Positions 35,390-44,768 of a stretch of 64,000 bases of DNA are shown piece after piece (the stretch's first letter is position 1; each line of letters opens with the position of its first letter). The position numbers were made by a program, and so were the translations under genes. The stretch is from Bacteroidota bacterium. GTDB lineage: Bacteria > Bacteroidota > Bacteroidia > 2-12-FULL-35-15. Location: NCBI GenBank assembly GCA_025963775.1, contig JAOQAD010000037.1:127638-191637 (forward strand), written 5' to 3'. The notes beneath the pieces were generated by a model. It saw only the letters and a program-made list of their open reading frames with translations, ran no database searches and was not told the origin of the DNA.

Positions 35390-37132
35390 TCACAAATTAA
35401 AAAAAGCTTTCATTTCATCTACGGTTTTGAATTGCTGCTCCACCCTGCTCATTGCAACATTCTGTGTGCCGCCTTTAAGCGCATCAAATTGTTCCGGCTT
35501 CAGGTAGTACAGTACGCCATTCTCAACAGTCCAGAGCATGTTGGTGGAATTCGGATCAAAGGAAAATGTGGTCACCGGATTTTTTTCGAATGTGAATAAG
35601 CCATTCTTATGCCTGTCGACAAGATATACTTCATAACACATCAGCTTCGAATTCCTTTCATCGGTAAGCGTTGCATTGCAGGATACACCATGAGGATATG
35701 CAGAAGGATTGTCACAATTATAAACCCCGAAGCTGCTGATGCGGAAGATCCGCATTACCTTGTCCTGCGTTGCCATGCTTGCTACCTGCTGGTCCATTTC
35801 CTTTTTCCATTTTGCTTCCAGCTCTTCCTGCTTCTTTTTCAATGCCGCGATCTTTGCTTCATACTCTTCTTCTATTTTCTTCTCGCTTACTTTCCGCTTA
35901 TCAAGCGCTGCAGTATATTTTTCGAACTTCGCGCTGAAATCCTTCATTGCTGCTTCGTAATTTTTGCCTTCAAAAACAGGATACACCACAAGGTTATTGA
36001 CCTGCTTCGGCCCTTTTTTGAGGCTCAGGAAATAGCTCTCCCCTTTTTTGTTTCCTTCTTTCAGCGTTGCATCTTCCCAAACCATCTTATTCAGCTCCGC
36101 CCACAGGGCATTGCTCATTGCTTCATTCTCAGCACCCAGCTCCCATTGTACATTCTTATAAACGGCAAATTCCGGGAAGTCCGTTAAGTCGAGGTCGAGG
36201 TTGAATGTGTATTTATCCTTGTTCACCCTGTTCGGCTTTTTGGGCTCAGGAGCCGGTTTCGGCAATGCAGCGATCTGTTTGTCCTTTTCAACCTTCACTT
36301 CTTCTTTCTTCAATCCAACCATTTTGTATTCCGGTGTCTGCTCCAGCTTCACGATGTCTTTTTTATCACCGGGATCACTGCCACCATTCCCTTCAATCTC
36401 CTTGTTATACTTACTTTCCACTTTATCTTTTCCTAGACACGACCAATTGTTCTTCAGTGTATCGAGCTTGTAAAGATTGTATTCTGTGCCTTTGTAAGCT
36501 GAGGCCAGCTCTACATTGATCGTTTTCCCGGGAGCCATGTTCACAGGCTTGCCATCCTTATACGCCAGCATTTCCATCATTCCTGCCGATTCGAACTGGT
36601 ATCGCACTCCTGCACTGTCGTAAGTCATCGGGATGCCGCTCACAAAAAAATCGGCTGCATCGTGAAACTCGCGGTAACGCAATTCCACATCGCCTTTTAC
36701 AGGCTTCCCGTTCTCATCCACGAACGCATCTTTCGGAACGTTCAGCTTAGAGCCTGTTTTAAAATCAAGCGCTGCTCCTTTTTCAGCATTTACCTTAAAA
36801 CTTGTGTAAGGAATATCCAGGCCATTGATCGGCGGGGCAATGCAGGGTTTCGCTTCCTCTGCTTTATAGAAAGCGGCGAGGGCAAGGCTGTCGGCATCGC
36901 TTGTTTGCACGCTTTCTGCAACAACCGGCTGCTGCTCTTTTTTATTGAGCACAAGCACGGTGGTAATGATCGCGGCGGTGACAACCACCATGCCGGAAAG
37001 AAACCAGGGCTTCTTCAGCAATGGCCTGGCACCCATACCCGGACTATTTTTCAAAACCGAATCAAAGTTTTTGTGCTGATTGATTTCATCGGCACTGAGC
37101 TTCGGACGGTTAATGTTTACTTTTCGTTTCAT
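35390..37132 (-). CDS. membrane-anchored protein downstream of ECF sigma gene, possible anti-sigma partner
   Basis: The 580-residue protein has a cytoplasmic N-terminus of about 44 residues, one transmembrane helix (FLSGMVVVTAAIITTVLVL), and a large periplasmic part. The latter has a ZU5-like segment (LDFKTGSKLNVPKDAFVDEN, VELRYREFHDAADFFVSGIP), a Lys/Glu-rich coiled coil (about 390-440, KKIEEEYEAKIAALKKKQEE) and a Cys pair region near NCDNPSAYPHGVSCN. It follows the sigma factor gene by 160 bp. The topology is that of an anti-sigma factor, but the short N-terminus has no recognised anti-sigma domain, so this role is inference. Confidence 0.6.
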   Translation of the reverse strand: MKRKVNINRPKLSADEINQHKNFDSVLKNSPGMGARPLLKKPWFLSGMVVVTAAIITTVLVLNKKEQQPVVAESVQTSDADSLALAAFYKAEEAKPCIAPPINGLDIPYTSFKVNAEKGAALDFKTGSKLNVPKDAFVDENGKPVKGDVELRYREFHDAADFFVSGIPMTYDSAGVRYQFESAGMMEMLAYKDGKPVNMAPGKTINVELASAYKGTEYNLYKLDTLKNNWSCLGKDKVESKYNKEIEGNGGSDPGDKKDIVKLEQTPEYKMVGLKKEEVKVEKDKQIAALPKPAPEPKKPNRVNKDKYTFNLDLDLTDFPEFAVYKNVQWELGAENEAMSNALWAELNKMVWEDATLKEGNKKGESYFLSLKKGPKQVNNLVVYPVFEGKNYEAAMKDFSAKFEKYTAALDKRKVSEKKIEEEYEAKIAALKKKQEELEAKWKKEMDQQVASMATQDKVMRIFRISSFGVYNCDNPSAYPHGVSCNATLTDERNSKLMCYEVYLVDRHKNGLFTFEKNPVTTFSFDPNSTNMLWTVENGVLYYLKPEQFDALKGGTQNVAMSRVEQQFKTVDEMKAFFNL

Positions 37133-37200
37133 TTGGTTTATTTCTATTCAATGTTTTTTCTTCTAAATACGAATCTGTACTAATTTACGAATCGGACCGG

Positions 37201-37231
37201 CTTCGCGCTTTCTCGACTTCGCTCGAAATGA
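37201..37231. repeat. REP-like half element
   Basis: CTTTCTCGACTTCGCTCGAA followed by ATGAC, similar to half of the element at 18862-18896; no second arm is visible. Confidence 0.35.
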
Positions 37232-37292
37232 CTACGCACCAGAGCAATCATAAATGGTAACCGTCTACGAACTACAATCTCCCGACTACAAA

Positions 37293-37856
37293 CTATTTGA
37301 TCATCTTTTTCAGCTTATCCAATATCCTGTACGTTTTCACTTTTGCATTGTTTTCAGTAATATCAAGGATCTCTGCTATTTCCTTAAAGGCACGCTTCTC
37401 AAAAAAACGCATCTCGATCAGCTGCAATTCATCTTCAGGAAGCTCTGAAATAATATCCACGATCTTGTCATGATACTCATCGATCTTGCTTTCCTGAATC
37501 TCCTCGATGATGTGGTATACGCTCACCGATTCAATGTTCACGGTCCGCTGCGCCTTTTGTGCCCTGAAGAGGTTATTCACCTCGCTGCTTGCGATCCTGT
37601 AAAGCCATGATGCGAAGGGCACTCCCCTGAACTCGTATTTCGGCAGGTTGCTGATCGCCTTCATAAACGTCTGCTGTGTTGCATCAAATGCCTGCTCCTT
37701 ATCATCCACACGCTGGTATATGAACCTGAAGATCTGCTCATAGTATTTATCATAAAGCGCGGCAAACCTTTCCGGGTTCTTTTTTGCAGCCTCCACCACC
37801 GCCTGTTCGCTGGCGAGATCGGTTTCAGTAGCATGGTATTTTGATGTTTGTAGCAT
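37293..37856 (-). CDS. ECF-type RNA polymerase sigma factor
   Basis: The 187-residue protein has region 2 (FAALYDKYYEQIFRFIYQRV, AFDATQQTFMKAISNLP, FASWLYRIASSEVNNLFRAQ) and region 4 (LPEDELQLIEMRFFEKRAFK, EIAEILDITENNAKVKTYRI). It therefore directs RNA polymerase to a specific promoter set. The next gene downstream encodes a membrane protein that could control it. The upstream neighbour is a TonB-C-domain protein on the same strand, 55 bp away. Confidence 0.93.
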   Translation of the reverse strand: MLQTSKYHATETDLASEQAVVEAAKKNPERFAALYDKYYEQIFRFIYQRVDDKEQAFDATQQTFMKAISNLPKYEFRGVPFASWLYRIASSEVNNLFRAQKAQRTVNIESVSVYHIIEEIQESKIDEYHDKIVDIISELPEDELQLIEMRFFEKRAFKEIAEILDITENNAKVKTYRILDKLKKMIK

Positions 37857-37911
37857 ATTCTCTTTTACCGTGTTTCGATGATATAACGTAAAGGTCGTAA
37901 AAAGATACAGA

Positions 37912-38334
37912 TTATTTCAGCCGGAATTTTATGGGGATGTTAAATTGTACCCTTACTGTGTTTCCGGACTGCATTCCGGGCTTCCAGCGGGGCATTGTTT
38001 TTACTACCCGGATCGCCTCCTTATCACAGTCAAGGCAGCCGGAAGCCCCACGCAGCAACCTAACATTACTTATACTGCCGTCTGTTTCCACCACAAAAGT
38101 AACAAAAGCCGTTCCCTGCTGCATGGAATCTACAGCCGACTTCGGATACCTTACATTTAACTGTATGAAGGTCATCATTGCCCTTTCTCCGCCCAGAAAT
38201 TCAGGCATTTGCTCAGCAATGGTGTAAATAGGATAGGCTGTAGGCGCTTTTTTAACTCTGATCGTTCCTTTTTTTGTGGTTTGGGCGTAGCTTGTTACTG
38301 ACAGGAGAGCCAGTAAGAGGATCAATGATCTCAT
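37912..38334 (-). CDS. secreted protein with TonB C-terminal domain
   Basis: The 140-residue protein has a signal peptide (MRSLILLLALLSVTSYAQ) and one TonB-C domain (PF03544): PEFLGGERAMMTFIQLNVRY, GTAFVTFVVETDGSISNVRL, ALRVVKTMPRWKPG-like IRVVKTMPRWKPGMQSG and VQFNIPIKFRLK. It lacks the N-terminal membrane anchor and Pro-rich linker of energy-transducing TonB, so it is probably a periplasmic protein of other function. Confidence 0.85.
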   Translation of the reverse strand: MRSLILLLALLSVTSYAQTTKKGTIRVKKAPTAYPIYTIAEQMPEFLGGERAMMTFIQLNVRYPKSAVDSMQQGTAFVTFVVETDGSISNVRLLRGASGCLDCDKEAIRVVKTMPRWKPGMQSGNTVRVQFNIPIKFRLK

Positions 38335-38411
38335 TCGGATTGAGTTGTATGATTACGGGGATGATCATTTTACAGTGTTAATGGAAGACTTACGCTTAGC
38401 TATTTGCGTGT

Positions 38412-38493
38412 AATGGTACGCTGATCTTCACAGATTTTTATGATCAAAATTATGATCGCCTGCGACGGTTATGATTACTTATGATTGACGTAC
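38412..38493. repeat. dispersed repeat, copy B (82 bp)
   Basis: Begins AATGGTACGCTGATCTTCAC and ends TATGATTGACGTAC, matching copy A at 32924-33006. It lies upstream of the TonB-C gene and downstream of the helicase gene. Confidence 0.7.
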
Positions 38494-38579
38494 TGTATAC
38501 ATTTGATTGTATAACACAAATCCTTTAAAAAGATACAAATGGCAGGGGAATGCATTCCGATAACGATGCAACAGGAGAT

Positions 38580-41500
38580 TTATTTTACAGCCAGCACTTC
38601 GAGGTCTTCGATGTACACCAGCAATTTTTCGGTGACGAGATAACCCATTTGCAGCAGGAGGTCGCTGTACTCAATCACCTGCTTTTGGTGATCGCTTTTT
38701 TTTCCACCTGTTTTATAATCGATGATCACCGCATTTTTCTGATCGATCACTACCCTGTCCATACGGAACATCTTCCCATTCATATCAATCACTTCCGATT
38801 CATTTTTGATGACGAGCCCTCTACGGAAATAATTTTCCAACTGTGGGTGCGCAACAATTTTCATAGTTGTTTCCAGCAGGTGCACCTGCTCTTCGCTATT
38901 GATAAGCCCTTCTGCAAGCATACTGTTTACAGCCGATTCCACTTCATCAGCATATTTTATCCGCGCCAGCGCCGTGTGCACCATCACACCATAATCCTTT
39001 TTGGTCTCCGCCATGTTGGTGTTCCAGATGCTCGGAGCAGCTGTCCGCATCTTAATACTGTCGCGCCACTGGTTGGAATTGAACGTTTCAAGTTTAAAAT
39101 TAAGCACCTGCTGCTGCACTTTGTGAGCTACGTGCTTTTTCTCTTCCCCGAAAGTGTAGATCGTCCTGCCGTCCTGCCACTCGCCTGCCGCCTGGTAATA
39201 ATACGCCAGCATATCGCTCGTTTTACCCATATTGGAAGGATTTTTAGATGGCTTATCGGCAAGGATGTACATACGCTCCTCCGGCCGGGTGAAAGCCACG
39301 TACATCACGTTCAGGCTGTCGAGCAGCGATTTGCTTTTTTCCTCTTCGTACAAATGCCCGTATTCCGTTTCCTCCAGGCTCTCGCTCACAGGCACCAGCG
39401 CGGATGCAAAACCGGGCAGCTTTTCATTTTCAAGGTCGATCCACAAATTGTCTTTCCCGTTCTTCACCTTGCCGCTGGAAAAGGGAAGGATCACCACCGG
39501 GAATTCCAGGCCTTTGGAACGGTGGATCGTCATGATGCTCACAGCATCCATTCCCTGCGGGATCACGAGTGAAGCCTTGCCTTTCTTCTCTTCCCAGTAT
39601 TCAATGAAATCGTTGAGGTTGTTATTTTTTTTAATGCTGTAATTCAGCACTTCATCGAGGTAGAACTGGATGTACGCATTGGGCTGCGCATTCAGGCGGA
39701 ACAGTCCCGTCAATTCTTCCGCCAGCTCGTACAGCGCCATTTTTGACAATGCAGTTACGCTGAAAGCAGGCGCTACCAACCTGATGATTGGCAGCAATCC
39801 GCCTTTGCGCTTTTCAAGGATCAGCTCATCGAGGTTCCTGTCGCTGATAAAACCAGCCACCAGCAGGTATTCGAGGATCTCTGCATGTACAATATCATCG
39901 TTGGTATTCGCAAGAAACTTAAGAATGGAATGTATAAAATTAACCTCCCGCGAATTGCTCAACAGCAGCGAATCGGAAGAGATCACCGGGATGTTCATCT
40001 CTGTGAGGTAATTCGCGATGTCGCTTCCGTCTGTATTTTTCCTGACAAGGATCGCAACATCTTTCAACTGATAATTGTCCTTTAGCAAGCCGGTGATAAT
40101 CTCGTACGTGCGGACAAAATTCTTTTCCCGCCACTCCTCCTGCTGCTCTTCAAGAAATTCCACCTGCACATAGCCGCCCGTATTTTCCGGGTTGAATTCC
40201 TGCTCGAGCTTATCGTAAATGTTCCGGTAGCGCTCATGCAGCTTGCCTGAAAGTGTCCTGAACAGGCTGTTGTTAAATTCGATGATCTCGCGCTTGCTCC
40301 TGAAATTCCGGTTCAGCACCTGCGGATTGTGATTCCGCTTCAATGCTTCCTCACGCTCCAAAACAAGCGGATTATCCTGGTGGGAGAACAATTCGGGCAG
40401 CATGGCGAATTGCTCCACTTCGCCGCCACGCCAGCGGTAGATCGCCTGTTTTCCATCGCCTACAAGCATTGTGAAGAACCCGCCGGCGAGCGAGTTATCG
40501 ATCAGCGGCAATAAATTCTGGAACTGAAGCACGGAGGTATCCTGGAACTCATCGATCAGGTAATTGTTGTAGCGTTCGCCCAAACGCTCATAGATAAAAG
40601 GGATTGGTTCGTTCAGTACGATCTTCGCGATCATCTTATTGAATTCGGAAATGTGCAGGATGTTGTTTTCCGACTTGTACTGGTTCAGCAGCTTTTCTAT
40701 TTCATTGAGCACCGCCAGCGAATAAATATTCCGGTTGATGAGCCCGAACAGGATGTATTCTGAATAGCTCTGATCTTTCAGCACCTGTATGGCATTGAAG
40801 GCATCAAGCAATTGTGATTTTATGCCATCGAGCGCCGACTGCTCATCCCTGCTGATCTTCCCCGCCGCCCACTTATCTTCTCCAACCGTTGCGATCACAT
40901 AATTATTCGGAGCGATGTAATCCATCCTTCCTTTTGCCAGCTTTTCGAAATAGCCCGCAATGCCGCGGTCGCCCTGGAAAAATTGTTTCGCGGTAAGCCC
41001 TGCGCTTTTGATGAGCTGATCTGCTTTTTGCGCTGCAGCTGTCACGCCGCCCTCAAATTTTTTCATCTCGGCAAACAAGGTATCCTTGAAACGAAAAAAA
41101 TCATCAACGCTCAACTCCCTTAATTTCTCTATATACACAGCACCTTCTTCATTCAGCAGGTTCTTCGCGAATTTCACCAGGTCCGTTTCAATGTGCCAGC
41201 TTTTCTCATCATCGGTCTTGCTCTCCGTGAATTCGATCAGCGCTTTTGTCAGCCGCTCATCATTACCGATCTGCGCCACCAGCAGGTCGATGGCTTGTGT
41301 CAGCAATTTTTCATCGTCCATCTCGATGTCGAAGCTCATCGGGATCTTCAGATCGAAAGCGAACGTACGTACCACCTTGTGCACAAAGGCATCGATGGTG
41401 CCGATCGCGAAATCGGAATAATTGTGCAGGATGGCGGTAAGGATATTTTTTGCACGCCTGCGGATCACATCATCGCTGAGTTGCCCTTTGGCATTCAGCT

Positions 41501-41771
41501 TTTCATGCTCCTTTAAAATGCCGAGCAATGTTTTTGATCCGCCCGAAATGTTGCTGTAATCATCTTCTGCGAGCTCTTTCAGCGCTTTCACGATCCGCTC
41601 TTTCATCTCCGCAGCAGCCTTGTTGGTAAAGGTGATCGCGAGAATGTGCTTATAGGCCTGTGGCGGACTGGATGCATCATTCAATGCCAGCGCAAGGTAT
41701 TCTTTCACCAGCGTGAATGTTTTCCCCGAACCCGCGGATGACTTGTAAACCGTAAAATTTTTAGCTGGCAT
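38580..41771 (-). CDS. UvrD/RecB-like helicase-nuclease (AddA-like)
   Basis: This 1063-residue enzyme is a superfamily 1 helicase with a C-terminal nuclease, as in AddAB/RecBCD double-strand break processing. Helicase motifs are YKSSAGSGKTFTLVKEYL (I), AITFTNKAAAEMKERI (Ia), YLIDEFQDTSVLQ (II), LVGDGKQAIYRWRGGEV (III) and VSIMTIHRSKGLEFPVVILP (V). The nuclease core is near the end: KMFRMDRVVID and AVIIDYKTGGKKSDHQKQ, with an upstream His in VMVHTALARIKYA. The usual partner subunit (AddB-like) is not in the window. The gene is divergent from the second subtilisin gene. Confidence 0.92.
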   Translation of the reverse strand: MPAKNFTVYKSSAGSGKTFTLVKEYLALALNDASSPPQAYKHILAITFTNKAAAEMKERIVKALKELAEDDYSNISGGSKTLLGILKEHEKLNAKGQLSDDVIRRRAKNILTAILHNYSDFAIGTIDAFVHKVVRTFAFDLKIPMSFDIEMDDEKLLTQAIDLLVAQIGNDERLTKALIEFTESKTDDEKSWHIETDLVKFAKNLLNEEGAVYIEKLRELSVDDFFRFKDTLFAEMKKFEGGVTAAAQKADQLIKSAGLTAKQFFQGDRGIAGYFEKLAKGRMDYIAPNNYVIATVGEDKWAAGKISRDEQSALDGIKSQLLDAFNAIQVLKDQSYSEYILFGLINRNIYSLAVLNEIEKLLNQYKSENNILHISEFNKMIAKIVLNEPIPFIYERLGERYNNYLIDEFQDTSVLQFQNLLPLIDNSLAGGFFTMLVGDGKQAIYRWRGGEVEQFAMLPELFSHQDNPLVLEREEALKRNHNPQVLNRNFRSKREIIEFNNSLFRTLSGKLHERYRNIYDKLEQEFNPENTGGYVQVEFLEEQQEEWREKNFVRTYEIITGLLKDNYQLKDVAILVRKNTDGSDIANYLTEMNIPVISSDSLLLSNSREVNFIHSILKFLANTNDDIVHAEILEYLLVAGFISDRNLDELILEKRKGGLLPIIRLVAPAFSVTALSKMALYELAEELTGLFRLNAQPNAYIQFYLDEVLNYSIKKNNNLNDFIEYWEEKKGKASLVIPQGMDAVSIMTIHRSKGLEFPVVILPFSSGKVKNGKDNLWIDLENEKLPGFASALVPVSESLEETEYGHLYEEEKSKSLLDSLNVMYVAFTRPEERMYILADKPSKNPSNMGKTSDMLAYYYQAAGEWQDGRTIYTFGEEKKHVAHKVQQQVLNFKLETFNSNQWRDSIKMRTAAPSIWNTNMAETKKDYGVMVHTALARIKYADEVESAVNSMLAEGLINSEEQVHLLETTMKIVAHPQLENYFRRGLVIKNESEVIDMNGKMFRMDRVVIDQKNAVIIDYKTGGKKSDHQKQVIEYSDLLLQMGYLVTEKLLVYIEDLEVLAVK

Positions 41772-41883
41772 TTTTGTTTTTGAATGTATTGCAAATTACA
41801 TAATAATTCGCTAATATTGTTAAGCACAAACGCATTAAGTTTTCCCCCGCAGCTTAAGATCCAACAATAAAAAAAGCGAAAGC

Positions 41884-43587
41884 ATGAAAAAAACAATTAC
41901 TTTCTTATCCATTATTTTTGCGGGGATTTTTCAATTCACATTTGCCCAGGACAACAATCACGTTCCGGGAAACCTCCTGGTGATGCTGCAGGCAGGCACT
42001 GATCCGGCTGTGCTGCAATCCGGGCTTTCGAAGCTGAACGGGCAGAATTCCGGGCTGCATGTTGAACGCACGCTTTCCCAAAGCATGCACATCTATCTTT
42101 TCTCTTTCGATAACAGCACTGTAAATGAAGAATCCATGCTGGCAGCGGTGAGGAACCACCCGGATGTGAAGATCGTGCAATACAACCATTACGTGAACGA
42201 GCGCAATACAGTACCCAACGATCCGCAGTTCGGCGTGATGTGGGACATGGACAATACAGGATCGAATGGCGGTGCAGGCGCTGTGGCGGATGCGGATGTT
42301 GATGCGCCTGAGGCCTGGGACATTACCACAGGCGGACTTACCTCGCAGGGTGATACGATCGTTGTGGCAATTGTGGATGGCGGATTTTCACTCACACATC
42401 CCGACCTCATCCCGAACTACTGGAAGAATTATGACGAGATCCCGAACAACAGCATCGATGATGACGGGAACGGCTATATCGACGATTTTGACGGATGGAA
42501 TGCTTCCGCCGGAAATGATAACTGGACCCCGCAAAGCCACGGAACACACGTTGCCGGGACTGTAGGCGCAAGAGGGAATAACGGCGTTGGCGTAACGGGC
42601 GTAAACTGGAATGTGAAGATCATGCCGATCAGCTATGGCAGCGGCGGCTCTTTTGAAGCGAATGTAGTTGCGGCTTATTCCTTTGCCCGCGACCAGCGCA
42701 GGGAATACAACGTGAGCAACGGGGCCAAAGGCGCATTCGTGGTGGCCACCAATTCTTCCTTCGGTGTCGACCTTGCCATGCCATCAGCTTACCCGCTCTG
42801 GTGTGCTATGTACGATTCGCTGGGCGCAGTCGGGATCCTGAGCGCAGGTGCAACGGCCAATGCGAATTACAACGTGGATGTGCAGGGAGATATTCCAACT
42901 GCCTGCCCGAGCAACTGGCTCATCGCAGTGACTAACACAAAAAGCAACGACACAAGAGCCACTGCCGGCTACGGCGCTACAACGATCGACTTAGGCGCAC
43001 CCGGTACCAACATCACTTCCACGTATTATTCTTCAGGAACAAATAACTACAGCTCCATTTCCGGCACATCCATGGCTACGCCACATGTGGCGGGAACGAT
43101 CGGGCTTTTGTATTCAGTGGCATGTCCGCAGTTCATCGCGAACTACAAAGCTGACCCTGCCGGGATCGCACTGATGGTGAAGGATTCCATTTTAGGCGCA
43201 ACCGATCCTGTGGCTGCACTGGCCGGAATGACCGTAACCGGCGGAAGGCTGAACCTTTTCAAAGCGGTTAAATCCATCCAGAATTACTGCATCGCGGCAG
43301 GCATTGGCGAAAACACTGCAAACGCAGAGAATGCATTTGAGATCAGCAATGTTTACCCGAACCCGGCCAAACAAAATTTAACGGTGGTGATCAACACTTC
43401 CGAAAGCGCGGATGTGATCCTCAGCAACGTACTCGGGCAGGAAGTAAAGCGCGTTCACAACGAAAATTCCGTGCATGGAAAACAGCTGGTGAAAATGGAC
43501 ATCAGCACACTCAGCAAAGGCGTTTATTTTGTAAGCCTTGGCAATAAAGCTAAAAGCTCTGCCGTTGTGAAGCTCATCATCTACTAA
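41884..43587 (+). CDS. S8 subtilisin-like peptidase with T9SS sorting domain
   Basis: The 567-residue secreted protease has a signal peptide (to about residue 21, FQFTFAQ), an I9-like propeptide (VPGNLLVMLQAGTDPAVLQS), and catalytic residues in VAIVDGGFSLTHPDL (Asp), SHGTHVAGTVGARGN (His) and GTSMATPHVAGTIGLL (Ser). The end, FEISNVYPNPAKQN to SSAVVKLIIY, is a T9SS type A domain. Unlike the one at 14592 it has no large insert. It is followed at 29 bp by a small secreted protein gene on the same strand. Confidence 0.94.
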   Translation: MKKTITFLSIIFAGIFQFTFAQDNNHVPGNLLVMLQAGTDPAVLQSGLSKLNGQNSGLHVERTLSQSMHIYLFSFDNSTVNEESMLAAVRNHPDVKIVQYNHYVNERNTVPNDPQFGVMWDMDNTGSNGGAGAVADADVDAPEAWDITTGGLTSQGDTIVVAIVDGGFSLTHPDLIPNYWKNYDEIPNNSIDDDGNGYIDDFDGWNASAGNDNWTPQSHGTHVAGTVGARGNNGVGVTGVNWNVKIMPISYGSGGSFEANVVAAYSFARDQRREYNVSNGAKGAFVVATNSSFGVDLAMPSAYPLWCAMYDSLGAVGILSAGATANANYNVDVQGDIPTACPSNWLIAVTNTKSNDTRATAGYGATTIDLGAPGTNITSTYYSSGTNNYSSISGTSMATPHVAGTIGLLYSVACPQFIANYKADPAGIALMVKDSILGATDPVAALAGMTVTGGRLNLFKAVKSIQNYCIAAGIGENTANAENAFEISNVYPNPAKQNLTVVINTSESADVILSNVLGQEVKRVHNENSVHGKQLVKMDISTLSKGVYFVSLGNKAKSSAVVKLIIY

Positions 43588-43616
43588 TGAATTACGTTCT
43601 AAACTAAAAACAACCT

Positions 43617-44006
43617 ATGAAAAAATTAATCTTAGCCGTAGCCCTGTTCGCCGCTGTAAATAGTACAGCAACAGCCCAGGACAAAAAAAGCAGCGCTGTA
43701 TCGATCTGCAAATCTGAAAAGACCTCCTTCAGCATTGAAGAGCTGGAAAAATGCAACATGCTCATCACAAGAGATGAAAAAATAAAAGTCAAATCATTTA
43801 AAGTGAGCATTCTTGTAAAAGGGAACGACGGTAAAGATGTGTTCATTGATTATTCCGTGACAGGAAATGTATTCAGCGGCGAGGTGCTGGAAACGCTGAA
43901 AGCAAAGAAAGGCAAAATATCAAAAGTGATCATTGAAGATGTGATCGCTGTGGATGTAAATAAGAATGAGCAGAAACTTTCCTCACTTGAGCTCAGCATC
44001 AAATAA
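43617..44006 (+). CDS. small secreted protein
   Basis: This 129-residue protein has a signal peptide (MKKLILAVALFAAVNSTATAQ). The rest is Lys-rich and predicted mostly strands (KVKSFKVSILVKGNDGKDVF, ISKVIIEDVIAVDVN); a distant likeness to the GldM C-terminal region came to mind but is too weak to name it. It lies 29 bp after the subtilisin gene and is followed by a strong terminator, so the two probably form a unit. Confidence 0.7.
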   Translation: MKKLILAVALFAAVNSTATAQDKKSSAVSICKSEKTSFSIEELEKCNMLITRDEKIKVKSFKVSILVKGNDGKDVFIDYSVTGNVFSGEVLETLKAKKGKISKVIIEDVIAVDVNKNEQKLSSLELSIK

Positions 44007-44024
44007 GGCTAATAAATAGCAATA

Positions 44025-44062
44025 AAAAATGCCTGTTCTGCATACGCACAACAGGCATTTTT
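44025..44062. terminator. bidirectional hairpin terminator
   Basis: AAAAATGCCTGTT pairs with AACAGGCATTTTT around a loop CTGCATACGCAC-like. It separates convergent genes ending at 44006 and 44080. Confidence 0.88.
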
Positions 44063-44079
44063 ACGTTAAGCCCTGAAAT

Positions 44080-44586
44080 TTATTTAGCCACATCGGATAC
44101 GGCTGTGAAATCAAGAGCAGCAGTTCCATTCTGAACCTGGTTACGCAGATTAACAGCAGTAGAAGTATAATTTACAAGCATCCACTCCTTGTTCAGAGTG
44201 ATAAATGGATTAAAACCAAAATCAAGGAACAGTTTTTTCTGTCCGTTCACAGTGATCGTATTCCATTTTCCAACCACATTTTTTTCAGCGCCTTTGGCGA
44301 TCACTACGTGGTACTCATTGAATTCAAACACATAATCACGGAACATATCCGTATGGTTTGTACGCATCTGTATCTTTCCGTCATTGTAGTTACCTACCAG
44401 CCAGCGGTGGCTGCATAAAGTCCGTTCGAACATATTCTGATCAGGAACTGCCATTCTTTGTGCCGGCTGCTCCAATTGCGATTTATCCGAAATATTCATC
44501 GGGCGTAAATTATCTTTTTTACATGCAGCAAACAATGATGCCACACTTAATAAAGCTATTGCGAGTTTTTTTGAATTCGTTTTCAT
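44080..44586 (-). CDS. lipoprotein, first of three tandem paralogues
   Basis: The protein starts at 44586 (MKTNSKKLAIALLSVASLFAAC, lipobox SLFAAC), 168 residues; the ORF-track start 13 codons upstream would precede the Shine-Dalgarno AAAGGAG. It shares with the genes at 44769 and 45446 an N-terminus (MKTN.K...I.L), a central strand pattern (VFEFNEYHVVIAKG...VVGKW), LFLDFGFNPFITLNKEW and a lipocalin-like size. It is the most diverged of the three. A surface or periplasmic binding role is possible; function unknown. Confidence 0.8.
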   Translation of the reverse strand: MKTNSKKLAIALLSVASLFAACKKDNLRPMNISDKSQLEQPAQRMAVPDQNMFERTLCSHRWLVGNYNDGKIQMRTNHTDMFRDYVFEFNEYHVVIAKGAEKNVVGKWNTITVNGQKKLFLDFGFNPFITLNKEWMLVNYTSTAVNLRNQVQNGTAALDFTAVSDVAK

Positions 44587-44622
44587 TTGTTTCTCCTTTC
44601 TGATTAAATTAATATCTTGATT

Positions 44623-44666
44623 CAAAATTACGACACAATAAAGCCATCAGGGCCGGAAAATCGTTG
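44623..44666 (-). promoter_or_regulatory. lipoprotein-1 promoter with conserved upstream box
   Basis: On the minus strand CAACGATT (44666-44659) lies 28 bp before TAATTTTG (44630-44623), a full TAnnTTTG match. The same box, spacing and -7 element precede the two paralogues. Confidence 0.6.
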
Positions 44667-44715
44667 AACAAACATTTCTCATCGCTAATGTGTTTAACGG
44701 GGATGCCCGCAAATA

Positions 44716-44750
44716 AAAAAACGTCTCCATCCATACAGACGAGACGTTTT
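44716..44750 (-). terminator. hairpin terminator after lipoprotein 2
   Basis: AAAACGTCTC and GAGACGTTTT form a stem with T/A runs on both sides, 19 bp after the stop of the gene 44769-45293. Confidence 0.8.
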
Positions 44751-44768
44751 CTTTTAAAACACCCAATA

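Noticed and set aside
37912-38334. Energy-transducing TonB
   Set aside because: No N-terminal membrane anchor or proline-rich linker; it has a cleavable signal peptide instead.
38550-39572. 340-residue plus-strand ORF
   Set aside because: It is antisense to the AddA-like gene, has His-rich low-complexity sequence and no family motifs; the sense gene is certain.
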